From Acestrorhynchus altus (taxonomy: Eukaryota > Chordata > Actinopteri > Characiformes > Acestrorhynchidae), in NCBI GenBank assembly GCA_034509495.1, contig CM067507.1:15175351-15239350 (forward strand): 64,000 nucleotides of DNA, in the 5' to 3' direction. The notes beneath the pieces are model-generated. The model searched no databases. It saw nothing but the letters and a program-made list of their open reading frames with translations, and was not told the origin of the DNA. Positions 1 through 11,540 of the stretch are shown one piece after another (the stretch's first letter is position 1; every line of letters begins with the position of its first letter). Both the position numbers and the translations under genes were made by a program.

Positions 1-278
1 TTAAAATGTATGTAAACCCCAAAGAATTGAGCCATGGAGCAATGGATGTGTCTTCTCTGGAACACTGGCACTCTGTGCAGCATAAGTTGGGGAGTTGAAG
101 AGGAACTGGGGTGGTGATCATCCATCATTCTGACCTCACTAACACTGTATGCAATCAAATGCTTAGTGGATAGTAGACAGTTAGTAGACAGTTACTCCAA
201 CAAAAGCAGGATAAACTCTCAAATAGCCTTGATTTCATAAGAAAAAATAAATGACCACGTATGTCCACGTGTATAACG
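1..278. mobile_element. Partial copy of a small inverted-repeat element (MITE family A)
   Basis: Matches by eye the inner part and one end of the copy at 7740-8240: shared blocks are GAGCCATGGAGCAATGG, the CTGACCTCACTAA block and the ACTCCAACAAAAGCA block. The other end is cut off by the window edge. See the family A finding. Confidence 0.6.
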
Positions 279-438
279 AAAAAACTTGTCTTACGCTTGA
301 ATTTTATATTGTCTCAAAGTGATGATTTAACTGTATAACATTAATATCTGTATTTTTATATAAAGGTGGAAATGCTTTTTTATTTATTTAAAAATAAATG
401 TTATTTCATTGTTTTGATGTGTCCAAAGGTTTGATAGT

Positions 439-444
439 TTTATT
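439..444 (-). terminator. Candidate poly(A) signal for nptx1l
   Basis: AATAAA on the minus strand (TTTATT on plus) about 425 bases past the stop codon. Another AATAAA-like cluster lies around 375-390. Position fits a 3' end but there is no transcript evidence. Confidence 0.35.
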
Positions 445-867
445 CATGTAACACATTTCAGGTTTTCTCAGCTCTCTGTGGAAGTGATGATGTAATGGCT
501 GACACAGGAAGGTTTTCATTGCCTTGGACGGGTGCAAGATTGGAGTTTTATCTCCCATTTTCTAAAACCCTGGCCTTCCCCCGTGACCACTGCCTTTATG
601 CTCAAGAGGAAGGCACTTGACCCTCCTTATGACCTCGTGTGTGGTTGTGAATGCAGGGGTTTAAGTACGCTCTGCTTGTTTGGGTGAAGGTTGAGTAGGT
701 TCGTGAAACAGAAGGCCATTTTCATGAAATGGGATACTGAGGTTAGTTGTGTTTCAACTGTCCATATTTTTTGTTTCTTAAATATTTTTCTTAAAATGTA
801 TGTTCAGTAACAGCAACTAGTCATTTTTTCTTTAATTAATCAGACAAACATATCTTATTTCTTGAGC

Positions 868-2487
868 TCAGTGGCAGGGGTCGAAAGGATACTTCGTGAC
901 CCCACCATGCAGCTCGACTACAGACTCCCCCCAGGCAATTATGTCACCGGTCATGTGAGCTCCGCAGGATGCCAGGCTGTAGATGTCATGGGGTGTGAGG
1001 ACATGAGACCATAGCTGCAGGTCTGAGATCTCACCAACAAACGCCTGAGTAGCATCAAAGCGACCACCCAATGTGTCCTACAGTATAGGGAGAGAGAGAG
1101 TATACATGGGTGAGACCACACACCTGTGCACCTTCTCTTTCTAAATTAGTCAATTGTGTGGCAGCAGTGCAATAAATATGAAGATATGGATCAATAACTT
1201 CAGAGAATATTCACATCAACAAAGCGGTGATCTACAGTCCTGCAGACAAAAACACCATGCTGATAGTGACCAATGAACAGACTCATCTGAGCTGACAGAA
1301 GGGATACCCAACTCACCTTATGTCAACAGTCCAGAATGGTGGAGATGGTAAGCGAAATGTTCTCTTAGCACTTTTTGGGCCTGTTAATACCAATGAATCA
1401 CTGCTTGAATCCCACAGCCTATTTGAGTATTGGTATGCTGACCATGTGCATCTTCCAACAGCTACTTCCAGTATGATAATGCAGCTAATGTCACTAAGCA
1501 GAAGTCATCTCCAAAGCTGAGGATGTCTTAAGAGGGAAGGCAGTATAGTGTTCCTTATAAAGTGCTCATTGAGATAATCTGAGCTGCCTTAGACATCTGT
1601 ATGTATCCTTTAGCACATGCAGTGCATTGATAATCCACCAGGGAGCAGAAAACATGGATCTGTTGTTGTTTTTTCCCTCAATAATTATTTATTATTTATT
1701 TAATTAGGTATTATTGTTATCATTTACATATTATTTTTCAGAATTAATTTAGATCATATTCACTCATTGCAGATGTTTAAAAAAACTCAAATATGTACCA
1801 GATATGATACAATTGACTTTGTAGGGATGTCAGAGAAGAACCAGGCTGAACTCCAATATGGACCAGGACAATGGTCATGACTTTTATATGTTTGATTTCT
1901 TTCATGGTTACTAATCGTGCCCTTGGAGCTATAAGGTTCTGTCTGACATTTTCATCAAAACTGAATTATTTACATATTCTGTGAAAGCTCATTAACATTA
2001 TGTGAGGTGGGGGTTTTTTCCATATGCATTTTATTCTACTATCTTAAACAGAAATCTCCACTATTAAGTTTTACAGATAGAACCTCAAAGTTCCAAGGGA
2101 AAGTAATATTAAGTTCTTATTACATAAAGAGAATAACAAATCTCCACTGTCATGCAAAAACTCTCCATTTTTGCCAATTTGAATGTGGCATTTGGTCTTC
2201 CTTTTGTGTCAATATGCAATTATAAATGATTCAATAGAAATGCTCCTAAATGACCGGAAACCTTTTTTTCCATTGATCACCATTGAATGTTAAGAAGAGG
2301 TTTTCTTGTGTGACATTAACAAAAGAGTTAGGCAGTCAAGCAATTAGCCAAGTTGACTTATATGGGCTGAAAGTGTAATTAATGCTTGGAAAACATCAGA
2401 AATAATTGTTCATTTGTTTCTCATTTTTAAACCAGTAACCTGTTAAAAAGTTCCATAAATGTCTTTTAGACATTTGAAATTGTATAA

Positions 2488-2568
<81 letters not shown>

Positions 2569-5500
2569 TGTGTGTGGGTGTGTGTGTAAGTGTGCCAGCC
2601 TTATACCTGTTCCTGCCCCAGTATGAACACTCCTCCAGGTCTGATTGGGTGCCAGGCTGACAGGTTTTCTCCAGACCCTCTCTTCACGCCGTCCTGGTAC
2701 GCTTCCCACAGTCCGTCCCTTGTCGACCACGTCACACACACATGATGCCATTTCCCATCACTCAGTGAGAGTGGTAAAGTCACAGCCTACACACAGTAAC
2801 AACACAGTACTGATAAACACATACAGTGTACAGCAATCACATTCAAATGATTAGATCTCCCTCCCTCTCTCTTATTCTACTTCACTCTGTCCTTCACCCT
2901 TTCATCACTCTTTTTCTTACCCTGTCATTGATCAGCAGCTCCATTGGGTTGTTCCCCCACTCAATCAACACCAGTTCATTTGCCTGTCCTGGGACAGAGT
3001 AGGAGAATGGTGTTCCCAGTCCAGGCCCTGCTCCTCCCTTTATCCACAGACACAGCGTCAGGGCAAAGATCTCATGCAGGAGTGTTCTCTTCATGCGTCC
3101 ATACATGTAGTTGGTGCGCATGGGAAATCCAATCTGGAAACCCGTAGAAGGTTTACTCTTCTTCCTCAAGCCTGGAGGGATACCAAGAAAGGCTCTGAAT
3201 ATGTTTATACTGTATAGTCAATTTTGGTGCACATTAAATGTCATTGAAATAACAGTAACTCCAGATATCTTCCACTTTGCGTAGGTCTCAGAGTCACATA
3301 TTAAGGTGGGACACTCAGGGTCCTCAGACATGTCAAAAATGATATATGGTATTTTTAACACTAGGAGGGTGAAGACAAGCACATACTTCCTCCAATACTT
3401 AAAGCCACATCCTCTTTTTGAACTGACACCATTGCATCATTACTGGTCAGCTAATGCACTCAGAGGAGCATGGCTACAATGGCTGTGCCGACAAGCCTAT
3501 GCATGGTTGTGATGTGGGGAGAGAGCACCATTTACCCACCCAGAGAGAGCATGACCAAGTTTGCTCTCTTGGACGGTATTCAAACCTGCAATTCTTGGAT
3601 CGTAGTACTAGCGCATTAAATCATATATCCATTTTTTGATTCTTCTGAAATCAGTGGTCTTAATAAGGAGTTTGTCTCCTTATACTGCAGTTACAGCTTC
3701 TACTCTCACTCATATTGAATGAGTAGTTCTGACCCACAAAAACGTTTACCCAGCTGTATCTGCTGTAAATCAGTGCCTTTTAACTGTGGTCAAAAATATA
3801 GGAAGGGTCCATGAAATGAGGCTTTGAATGTGACCAGAATCTCAATGGAAAGCTTATAACATCTTGTTGATTCCATGCCACAAAGAATTGAAGCTGTTTT
3901 AAGAGCAAAAGGCGGCCCTACCCAGTTTTAGTGTAGTCTTCCTCATAAAGTGCTTGGTGAATGTAAATTTCAGGGGCCCTTTATAGTCTTGGCCCTTTGT
4001 GTGGTTTTATGTGTGTGTTAGTGTGTTTGTCCACCTGTCTCGGAGAGCCTGTGTGTGAGGTGGTTCAGCACTGCATCCAGCTTGCTCTGCCCGCTGTGGG
4101 CTTGAGAGTGATAAGACAGCCGTGGATAGCCATGCTCAATGGCTTCATTGTCATGGTGGCTATCTTCATGCTCTCCGTTGTCGTGGTGAACTTCATCGTA
4201 GCTGCTGTTGTGATGGTCTTGGCTGTCGTCATGGTGATCGTCGTCATCATGCTGCCCATCATGGTGCTCATGGTCATCAACATGATGCTCATGGTCATCA
4301 CTGTGGTTGTCATGATCAGTGTCATCGTGGTGGTCATCGTGGTGGTCATCATGATGGTCGTTGTGGTGATCATTGCCTTCATCCTCATCAGTGTCATGGT
4401 GGTTGGTGCTGATGGGTGACGTGGTGTGGTGCTGCATCTGCAACTCTAGGGCGGCGATCTTACGCTGCAGCAGGTCCTTCAGTGAGCTGGTGTAGGTGGT
4501 GGAGGTGTTCCGCGTCTGCCAATATGACAAGAATGCAATTCAGATTTACAGGGATGGAAATAAATCACAGTAAAAAGGTTAGGAACCACCACCAATGCCA
4601 GCCAACCCTCCACCCTACAATGGGACGGGCCAGAGTAGGACCATGACTAATTGGCTTTCTGGCTCATCATTCCTTTTCTCCCCACTTGTGTTCTCTCCAA
4701 TCTTACGCATTTAGCCAATCAGCAACAACCCTAAAAGCTCTGCCCACCCATCCATCACTCCAACCACACATTGTATCCTGAACATTCCCCCAAACCTGTT
4801 TAACGAGATGAGGAACCAGGAGCTTAATGGAAATGGTTACTGTTAATTAGCCTTACACATACTGTACACTATAAAGCCAATGTTCTCTCCTGTATTATCC
4901 CCCCCTCTATCTCTTTCTTTCTTTCCCTCAGCTAATCCACTTATTTGCCCTAATTGTGGGGTCTTCAGAAGAGATCACGCTAATGGATTGTGATCTTCAT
5001 CAGCTGGCCCCCCACTGGCCCTGACATCTGCCCACCTACCACTCCTTAAATTGAGAGAGACAGAGCACTAGCGAGAAGAGAGAGCAGTGGAAAGAGAGAT
5101 GGTATGGTGTGAATGGTATTTCACTAATACTGCCGGTTACACAACATCTCCATTAAAGTGATTTATTTAGTGTTCTGATTCAAATACAATGACTCTGCAT
5201 TACTAAATATAGTCTGTTATGATTCATTTCTACATGACCTGCTTAAGCTCAAGCAGAAAGCTACTCATGACCACTGAGCTGCCACTGATGGCTCTTGAGG
5301 CCTTTAACCTCTCTGCTCCAGTTACACCACACTATGGCTGACCCTGTCCTATGATCCAGCTTACTAAGCTAGGACACTGAAAGAGAAAAGATACATTATA
5401 TGGTATAATAATACAAATGTACATTTAAACAGTTGTTACAGAGCAGAAATACAGGTCTACTGTCATCAGTGAAGGGTCTAAATATGCATGCAGCTTGATC

Positions 5501-7146
5501 TACAATGATTCATATTTAATTTTATCTTTAAATACACAAATTTTGTATTAACCCACTGTTCCATTTTGGACATACAGTGCCTTGGACATACACCCCCCTT
5601 GTTTTACATTACAACCTGTATTTAAATGGTTTATCTGGACCTAAATAGAAATAAAAAACTGTGCATATGTGCATATGTATTCACCCCACTGTGAAGCTAT
5701 GAAGCTCTGGTGCAACCAATTACCTTCAGAAGTCACATGCTTAGTGAAATGTACTCCAACTGTGTGCAACCTAAATGTCACATGATCTGTTGGTGTATAT
5801 ACACACCATTGCTTATGCTTATGCAACACCATTAAGCAAGAGGTACCACTAACCAAACAACGCCATGAAGACCATGAAGATCTCCAAACAAGTCAGGGAC
5901 AATGTTGTTGAGTACAAAAAAAGGTCCAAATCTCTGATGATTCTCCATTATCATCAAATGAAAAGACCATGGCACCACAAAAAACCTGCCAAGAGAGGGC
6001 CACCTACCAAAATATCAGACTGAGCAAGGAGGAAATTAATCAGAGAGGCTGCACAGAGACCAAAGATAACCCTAAAGGAGCTCCCAAGCAGAGGCTGTCC
6101 ATACGATCACAATAAGCTGTACATTTCATAGAGCTGGATTTTATGGAAGAGTGGCCAAAGAAAAAGCATTTACTTACAGACAAAAATATGAAGGCTCATT
6201 TTGAGTTTGCCTAAAGGCATATGGGAGACTCGCCAAATGTATGGAGGAAGGTCCTCTGATCAGGTGAGATCAAAATTGAACTTTATTGGCCACTAAGGAA
6301 AACGCTTTGTCTGGCACAAAATCAACACATCTCATCACCCCAAGAACACCATCCCCACAGTGAAACATGGTGGTGTCAGCATCATGCTCTGGGGATGTTT
6401 TTCAGCAGCAGGTATTGGGAAACTGGTCTGAGTCAAGGGGAAGGAGCTAGAGCCATTTTGCCTTGAGGAATGGGCAAAAATTCCAGTGGCATGCTCATAG
6501 AGACTTATCAAGCAGTAATTGCCACAAAATGGGCTCTTTTGTTATTTTTCTTATTTGTTGTTTGCTTCACAATAAAAAAAAATCACATTTTTAAAGTTGT
6601 AGACATGTTCTATAAATGAAATTATGCAAACCCTCAAATAATATTACACATCTTACAATTTACACATGCCAAGACAAACACATACATACTCTGTTGCCTT
6701 ATGTAGTTTATTAATTGGATTAATTGGTTATTAGTCCACTGATATCTGATATTAGGAGGCGAGATGTAGTTTGAATAAACGTTTGTTTGAATAAACTTTA
6801 ATTGAAAATGTCAGTTTAATTCACTCAACACATGAAGCCAGGACTGAAATAGAGGCTGGATAAAGAAATGGACAAATAAATCAGTGTGATTAATGAATTA
6901 AGGAATGATCAGCACTTTCCTGACAGGACTGAATAAAGAATTAAATTAAGTGCCCTCATAAGGCTGTATTTAAGTACTATTGTATGTTTAACTTCCACAG
7001 TAGTTTTATAATGTTTCACAGATATAAAATGATGTATAAACTGAGCTAATATTACCAAAAAGTGCTTAGAGGGCCACCTGAACAGTGACGTTGACTTGAC
7101 TTGAACTATACTTGCAGAACTATTAATATAATATATATATAATAAC

Positions 7147-7177
<31 letters not shown>

Positions 7178-8990
7178 TATTATTATTTATTTATTTTTTA
7201 TTATTATTAGACTATTTATTTTGGCATTGTAATCTAACTCTTTGTGACTATTATGTGCATCACTCTCAGCAGTATAGCTGGGCTCAAGGTAGGGGTGGGT
7301 GATGTATTTATACTGACATCAGGATATAACCAGAGCAAGATATAGTCTAAGGCGATATTGTTTATATTGAGTTTTGAAGTTTTTAATGCCCTACCTTATA
7401 GCTTCATCTTAGTGGTGTGCCCTTTATCTGTTAAAACTGCTGGATATATTTGGATGGTGAACCATTCACTGCCTATTGTCCACTGGAACTGTACCTGAAC
7501 ACTATCATGTCATAGTCATAGCTAGGCTGAGAACGGTCCATCACCAAAATTATACCCGAACAACAGCATTTGTATTGATGCTACTGCTGGAACCTTAATT
7601 TCCCTGAGGGATCCCTACCAAGGGATCAATAAAGTTCTATCTAATTTCTGTAGTCAGAAAGTAACCAAAAAATAGAATAAATGTGGAGTAGATGGTTGCT
7701 AATAAACTGTGTATAACAATGCATAGGCTAATCTGACATACATTACTCTATATGTCCAAATGTTTGTGAACACCCCTCAGAATGAATGCATTCAGCTAAT
7801 TTAGGCTGCACCAATTGCTGACACAGTTGTGCAAATGCACAGACACTGCTTGTCCCTGTTAAGACGTTTTGCCAATAGAATAGGACTCTCTGGAGCAGAC
7901 AAACATGAACCTTTTGGCAGCATGTGTAATACCAGTTGTGGGCTAGAAGGGTAGAAAGACCCCCAGCATTGAGCTATGGAGCAGTGGAGCTGTGGTGCTC
8001 CCTCCAATACTTTTGGGATGAACTGGGGAGTTGGGGATAAGGTCAACATCCTGACCTCACTGACGTACTAACTCTCTTGTCACTGAATGCAATCAAATCT
8101 TCACAGCAAAATCTAGAAGAAAACCTTCCCAGCACAGTAGAAAACAGTTACTCAAACAAAAGCAAAAATATATATTTTTAAAAGCCCTGATTTCTGAAAA
8201 ATAACAAAGTGTCCAAGTACTTTTGTCCATATAGTGCATGTGTTAGTAGAGTTAACATCTGTCTATCTCTTGCTCACTCTATATTTTTCTTTCTGTCTCT
8301 CACCTGTAGGTTTTCCAGCCTCTCTTTGAGGGTTGTTAGCATTCTCCCCATCTGCTCCGGGGTGGATGAGGATGAAGGGGTCAAGTCATTGCTGGAATGC
8401 TTGTCACCTAAAGCTGCCTTCCCCTGGTGATGCCCAAAGTGACTACCTTCTGTGGTGTGAGTACTGTGGTGACCATTGTCAGGTGCAAAGCCATGATGAC
8501 TGCCTTCAGGTGTGGGTGCATAGGTATGATGTGCCAGGTGTGGGGGGACATGGTGGTCATGAGAACCCAGGGTTTGCCCGAAGCCCTGGCACAGAGTCAG
8601 CTTGGCGGTCAATTCACGGATGGTTTCCCTTTGGTCCAGGATGGTTTCCTTCTGCTGCACTAGACTCTCCCGTAGGTGCAGAATGGTGGCCTTGGCCTCT
8701 TCCGACATACCCCACCAGGTGTTGCTGCTTGCACCTGGCCCACTGTGGTGTCCACCATGGTGCCCACTCATGCTTGGCCCACCAGCTCCTGGGATGGCCC
8801 CAGTGGGGAAGCAAGCGGGGTCAACATCAACAGGAATGGGGGTGCAGATAAAGCGAGGGTGGGAGAGATAATCAGTGTGCTCTGACCCTGGCATACCACT
8901 CCCCAAACACCCAGAAACAAATAGCAACACTTGGAGAAGTAGAACAAAGATCCAGCCATGTCTTCTTCTTGGAAGCCCAGAGATGGACAT
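868..8990 (-). CDS. nptx1l: Neuronal pentraxin, NPTX1-like, five exons, with His/Asp-rich insert
   Basis: Coding exons (minus, 5' to 3'): 8304-8990, 4035-4515, 2921-3171, 2607-2786, 868-1077; phases close and give 602 residues. Neuronal pentraxins are secreted synaptic proteins that assemble through N-terminal coiled coils and cluster AMPA receptors through a C-terminal pentraxin domain. Seen: start at 8990 followed by a hydrophobic signal segment (residues 12-29); the RFICTPIP motif (46-53); a coiled-coil helix rich in QQKETI/QRETIREL (about 100-135); a His-rich linker (143-190); a second helix opening exon 2 (SSLKDLLQRKI); a His/Asp tract (268-357); then the pentraxin domain (about 400-602) with conserved RTNYMY, SVPGQANELVLIEWGNNPME, the signature H488-x-C490-x-T-W-x-T, partner C430, and FDATQAFVGE. 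Human NPTX1 is about 430 residues, so this copy is about 170 longer, all in the N-terminal half. An in-frame ATG eight codons upstream (9014) is an alternative start. NPTX1 rather than NPTX2/NPTXR is favoured by the C-terminal sequence and by linkage to baiap2; orthology is inferred. Confidence 0.9.
1180..1600 (+). mobile_element. Tc1-type transposase relic in nptx1l intron 4
   Basis: Contains decayed transposase sequence: CTTATGTCAACAGTCCAGAATGG and GGGCCTGTTAATACCAATGAATCA followed by CACAGCCTATTTGAGTAT belong to the fish Tc1 family whose ends begin ACTCACTGAGCACTTTATT. Several frameshifts and stops; both ends missing. Confidence 0.6.
2488..2588. repeat. (TG)n microsatellite in nptx1l intron 4
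   Basis: About 100 bases of TG dinucleotide with a few GG interruptions near the 3' end, starting about 20 bases from the exon 4 donor on the minus strand. Likely polymorphic. Confidence 0.95.
3350..3640 (-). mobile_element. tRNA-derived SINE, family 1, in nptx1l intron 2
   Basis: On the minus strand it starts near TGCGCTAGTACTACGATCC and carries a polymerase III B-box-like GGTTTGAATACC, then the family block CATGCTCTCTCTGGGTGGG, ending with TTGGAGGAAG and a CTTGTCTTCACCCTCC block. Shares these blocks with 24450-24780, 36385-36560 and 44315-44430. Confidence 0.6.
3790..3990 (+). mobile_element. 3' end of a Tc1-type transposon (truncated) in nptx1l intron 2
   Basis: Encodes the end of a transposase (TTGATTCCATGCCACAAAG, then GAATTGAAGCTGTTTTAAGA) and finishes with TTCCTCATAAAGTGCTTGGTGA, the terminal repeat of the family ending in AATAAAGTGCTCAGTGAGT. 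The rest of the element is absent here. Confidence 0.6.
4035..4515 (-). CDS. nptx1l: nptx1l exon 2: short helix then His/Asp-rich tract
   Basis: Starts after a TTGGCAG acceptor in phase 0 and ends at GAGACAG followed by GTGGAC in phase 1. The first 30 codons (TRNTSTTYTSSLKDLLQRKI onward) match the second coiled-coil segment of neuronal pentraxins, and the last 20 (SKLDAVLNHLTHRLSET) match the helix before the pentraxin domain. Between them lie about 90 residues with 29 His and 29 Asp by my count, plus Glu, Asn and Ser. The DNA is an imperfect repeat of ATGATGGTC/CATGGTCATC-like units, so the tract probably grew by trinucleotide or hexanucleotide slippage. Confidence 0.85.
4850..5060. other. 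Non-repetitive AT-motif-rich block in nptx1l intron 1
   Basis: Low-repeat sequence with several TAATTAG/CTAAT/ATTAG homeodomain-type cores and a CATCAGCTGG E-box. No transposon signature recognised. Possible regulatory element; purely a suggestion. Confidence 0.2.
5575..6650 (+). mobile_element. Degenerate Tc1-type transposon in nptx1l intron 1
   Basis: Begins at a TA with CAGTGCCTTGGACATACACC, matching the fish Tc1 end CAGTGCCTTG-AAAGTATTCACCCCC. A transposase start is readable at about 5869 (MKISKQVRDNVVEYKKR), and later CCACAGTGAAACATGGTGG and ATCATGCTCTGGGGATG encode the conserved mid-domain. Many frameshifts. The 3' end fades after ACATGTTCTATAAATG, so the right terminal repeat is decayed. 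Confidence 0.75.
7137..7200. repeat. AT/(AAT)n simple repeat in nptx1l intron 1
   Basis: A run of ATA dinucleotides followed by about 40 bases of ATA/ATT trinucleotides. Confidence 0.9.
7585..7645 (+). mobile_element. LINE 3' tail fragment
   Basis: TTAATTTCCCTGAGGGATCC and GGGATCAATAAAGTTCTATC form the well-known 3' end shared by many fish non-LTR retrotransposons. A reverse-strand copy lies at 61575-61665. Confidence 0.5.
7740..8240. mobile_element. MITE family A copy in nptx1l intron 1
   Basis: About 500 bases, bounded by CTATATGTCCAAATGTTTGT and ACTTTTGTCCATATAGTG, which are imperfect inverted repeats. Ends about 60 bases from the exon 1 splice donor. No coding capacity. Confidence 0.75.
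8304..8990 (-). CDS. nptx1l: nptx1l exon 1: signal peptide, coiled coil, His-rich linker
   Basis: Encodes residues 1-229 and ends in phase 0 at CTACAG followed by GTGAGA. The open frame runs on upstream to 9074, so the ATGs at 9074 and 9014 are also in frame. The one at 8990 puts Arg-Arg-Arg-His directly before the hydrophobic core, as in a normal signal peptide. The linker holds five short runs of paired histidines and a Ser/Thr-rich stretch before a final helix (GRMLTTLKERLENLQ). Confidence 0.85.
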
Positions 8991-9099
8991 TGAGTGAAGT
9001 GAGTAAATATTCATTATTAGGTGTAGAGTAGGTGCTGGTGACAGATACTGACCCAACAAGGAACAGGGAGGCAACAGTTATGTTGTAGCCTACATGAAG

Positions 9100-11540
9100 A
9101 CAAAGGTTATGCAGTTATGTTAAATGTAAAAAGAACACTGTCCAGTGGGAAACTGGGACCCAGTGGTTCCCTCTTCTCTTCTTTTTCCAGTCCACAGTTT
9201 TACACGTCCCCCTCTCTGTGTCTTCTGGTGGTTCTGAACCTTCTTTTGTCAGCAGGTCTCAAACTCACAAAAACGCCTGAAACAACACAAAGTAGACGCT
9301 GAAGCTTTTCATATTAACCCAATTTTACATTTACATTTACATCACAACATATACTGCTATGACAAGCATAGTATAGCCAAAAAGAGAGGATTTCTGTCTC
9401 AGGACATTAGGCTAAACGTGTGTTACAGCCAGCTCTCAGACAGACAGATAAAGAAGGGCAGACGGTAAGACATGCAATAAACTTAAATCCTCTAAAGAAC
9501 GTGCAGTGCATGGTCTCCTTTGCTGTTGTAGCTTTCTTACTTTCTTTTATTATTGGAACAGAACCCAAAAACAGAACCTGTATCACTCTATTGATAAAGT
9601 AAACATGCATGTACAAAATTATTGCATATACTATTATAAATGACCAATAAAACAACACCCAAATACAAAGTCAGAGCTACTAAGTGTAATACAAGTATAT
9701 ATTATTTTCAGTATGTAACATATATATGTACAGGGTGCAATGTGCGAATACCAAATTACCCTGTTAATAGGTGTACTTTGAGCGTGTGTCTGTACGTCAG
9801 GCATTCTTTTAATAGGCTGTGTCAAGGGTCTCCCATGCGATTAAGGGGGTGATTATCTGTGTGTTTGTGTGTGCATGGAGCCTCTGGCTGTCCTTCAGAT
9901 GGCCCAGATATATAAACGGTTTTACTGACTTGTCGTTGCTCTGCTTCCTGTTTCAAGTCTCCTTCAACGATCTTTCTGTCAGATCTTTCTATTTATCCCT
10001 TATATTCAAAGTGTAAATTTGCCCAAATAAAATTTAATTTCCCTTTTGCTCATTCTGATAGCAGGAGGTTAGTGGACCACTGCTGGCCCAATAATGGCAA
10101 AGCTGGTGGTCCAATGGCATTTTCATCAGTATTTTCTGGCCCATCTCTTAGTGGAAAAGTGTTAATTGACTATTAGACAAAATGCTACTTTTCTATCTCA
10201 AGCAACAGCCCAATTGACTTTTTTTCACATTAATATATTACTTTTGTTATTCTTTATAATTTACTTTACTAATTTTCAGCAGTAAACATTATTAACTGTC
10301 AGATCTAGTCATTCCAATTTGTTATATAGTTGGCAGCTTAAACTCTAATTAGTGTAATTCAAAATGCAAGCTTAAATAATGACACAAGTTTTTTCTTGTG
10401 GTTTTTGATGCATATGACTCTATACAAATGTACACTGCATAGCTAAAAAGATCAGCAGCAGCCATCCTGATACCTGAACTAAGTTTAATTCGTTTAATTA
10501 GAGTCTGACTTCTGAGCCAAAAGGACACAAGTTTCTCCTGACTGCCCATGACAACTAGGTTTCTTTTTCTTTTCTTTAAAGCACGCTTAAATGCCAGCGA
10601 GCGTGCGCATGTGGTATATTAATTGGATTTAAAGATTAATTAGTTAAAGGATGAATGTATTGAGCTTGTTTGAGCTACATCTTCATGGTGTATGTCATGT
10701 GAGCAATAGGCTTTGGCAGGTGCCTCAGAAATTTAGGTGTAATGTGAATGATTTTGGTCTCTAGGGAGAAAGATGAGTGAGCTAGTGAAGGGTATTAGGC
10801 CCAGTTTCAGCTTCCAGTGTCTCACTTCAGAGTTCATCTTGATTGTTCGCCCTCCCTGATCCGGCTTCTTAACGTGATCACTGTTCTGGATGGCCCACAC
10901 AGCTTTAGAGCCTTTTCTGCTGAAGCGACCAAGCTCTATCCGAGGAGGCAGATGGTCTGGCTTTGAACACAAACACTGGTGGATTAAGACAGTAATTAGC
11001 TCAGAGAAGTGTCCAATCTCAAAAGGGGAAAAGACATTTTTTGCAAATATGTGCCAACTGGTTACATTCTCATACAGTCTTTACTTGGTGTAAAGATTCT
11101 TTACCCATTTAAAGGTTTTTCACACTAATACATCTCTATATTAAAGGTTCTTCTTATATATCTATCTATATATTCCTATATAAGTTTCCTATATACTGAT
11201 CAGAATCAGAACTGACTGGAACGTACATCAGCACTTCCTGTTGTTTACAGTAGTGTCATGCACTTCAAAATTTATTTGTATAGCACTTTTCACAACTGAA
11301 GTTGTCACAGAGCAGTCTTCAGTAATCATTGTTCAAATAACCATGTTTCTGATGATTTCCATTTTTGATCTGACCTGATATTGCTGAAATCACTTTCAGT
11401 CATTTCCATGTCGGTGTCACTTCAGATTGTTATGCTCAAAGCATGTTGTCAAAATCTACTAGTACACACCTTCCTAGGCAACCTTTAGGCAGCTGGAATT
11501 CAAGCAAAATGATATAAATCCCAACAGTACACACATATAC
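9100..11540. other. Intergenic, no gene recognised
   Basis: Upstream flank of nptx1l. No homologous ORF seen in any frame. A reverse LINE-type tail lies at 11262-11345 (TTTGTATAGCACTTTTCACA). The block 10780-10975 is not visibly repetitive and is discussed in the findings. Confidence 0.5.

Noticed and set aside
3997..4419. 140-codon plus-strand frame rich in Val/Ile/Met, looking like a membrane protein
   Set aside because: It is the reverse strand of the His/Asp-coding repeat in nptx1l exon 2 (GAT/CAT read backward gives ATC/ATG/GTC). The minus-strand frame has flanking conserved helices and proper splice sites.
8333..8851. 172-codon plus-strand frame over nptx1l exon 1
   Set aside because: Trp/Cys-rich shadow of the minus-strand exon, no family resemblance.
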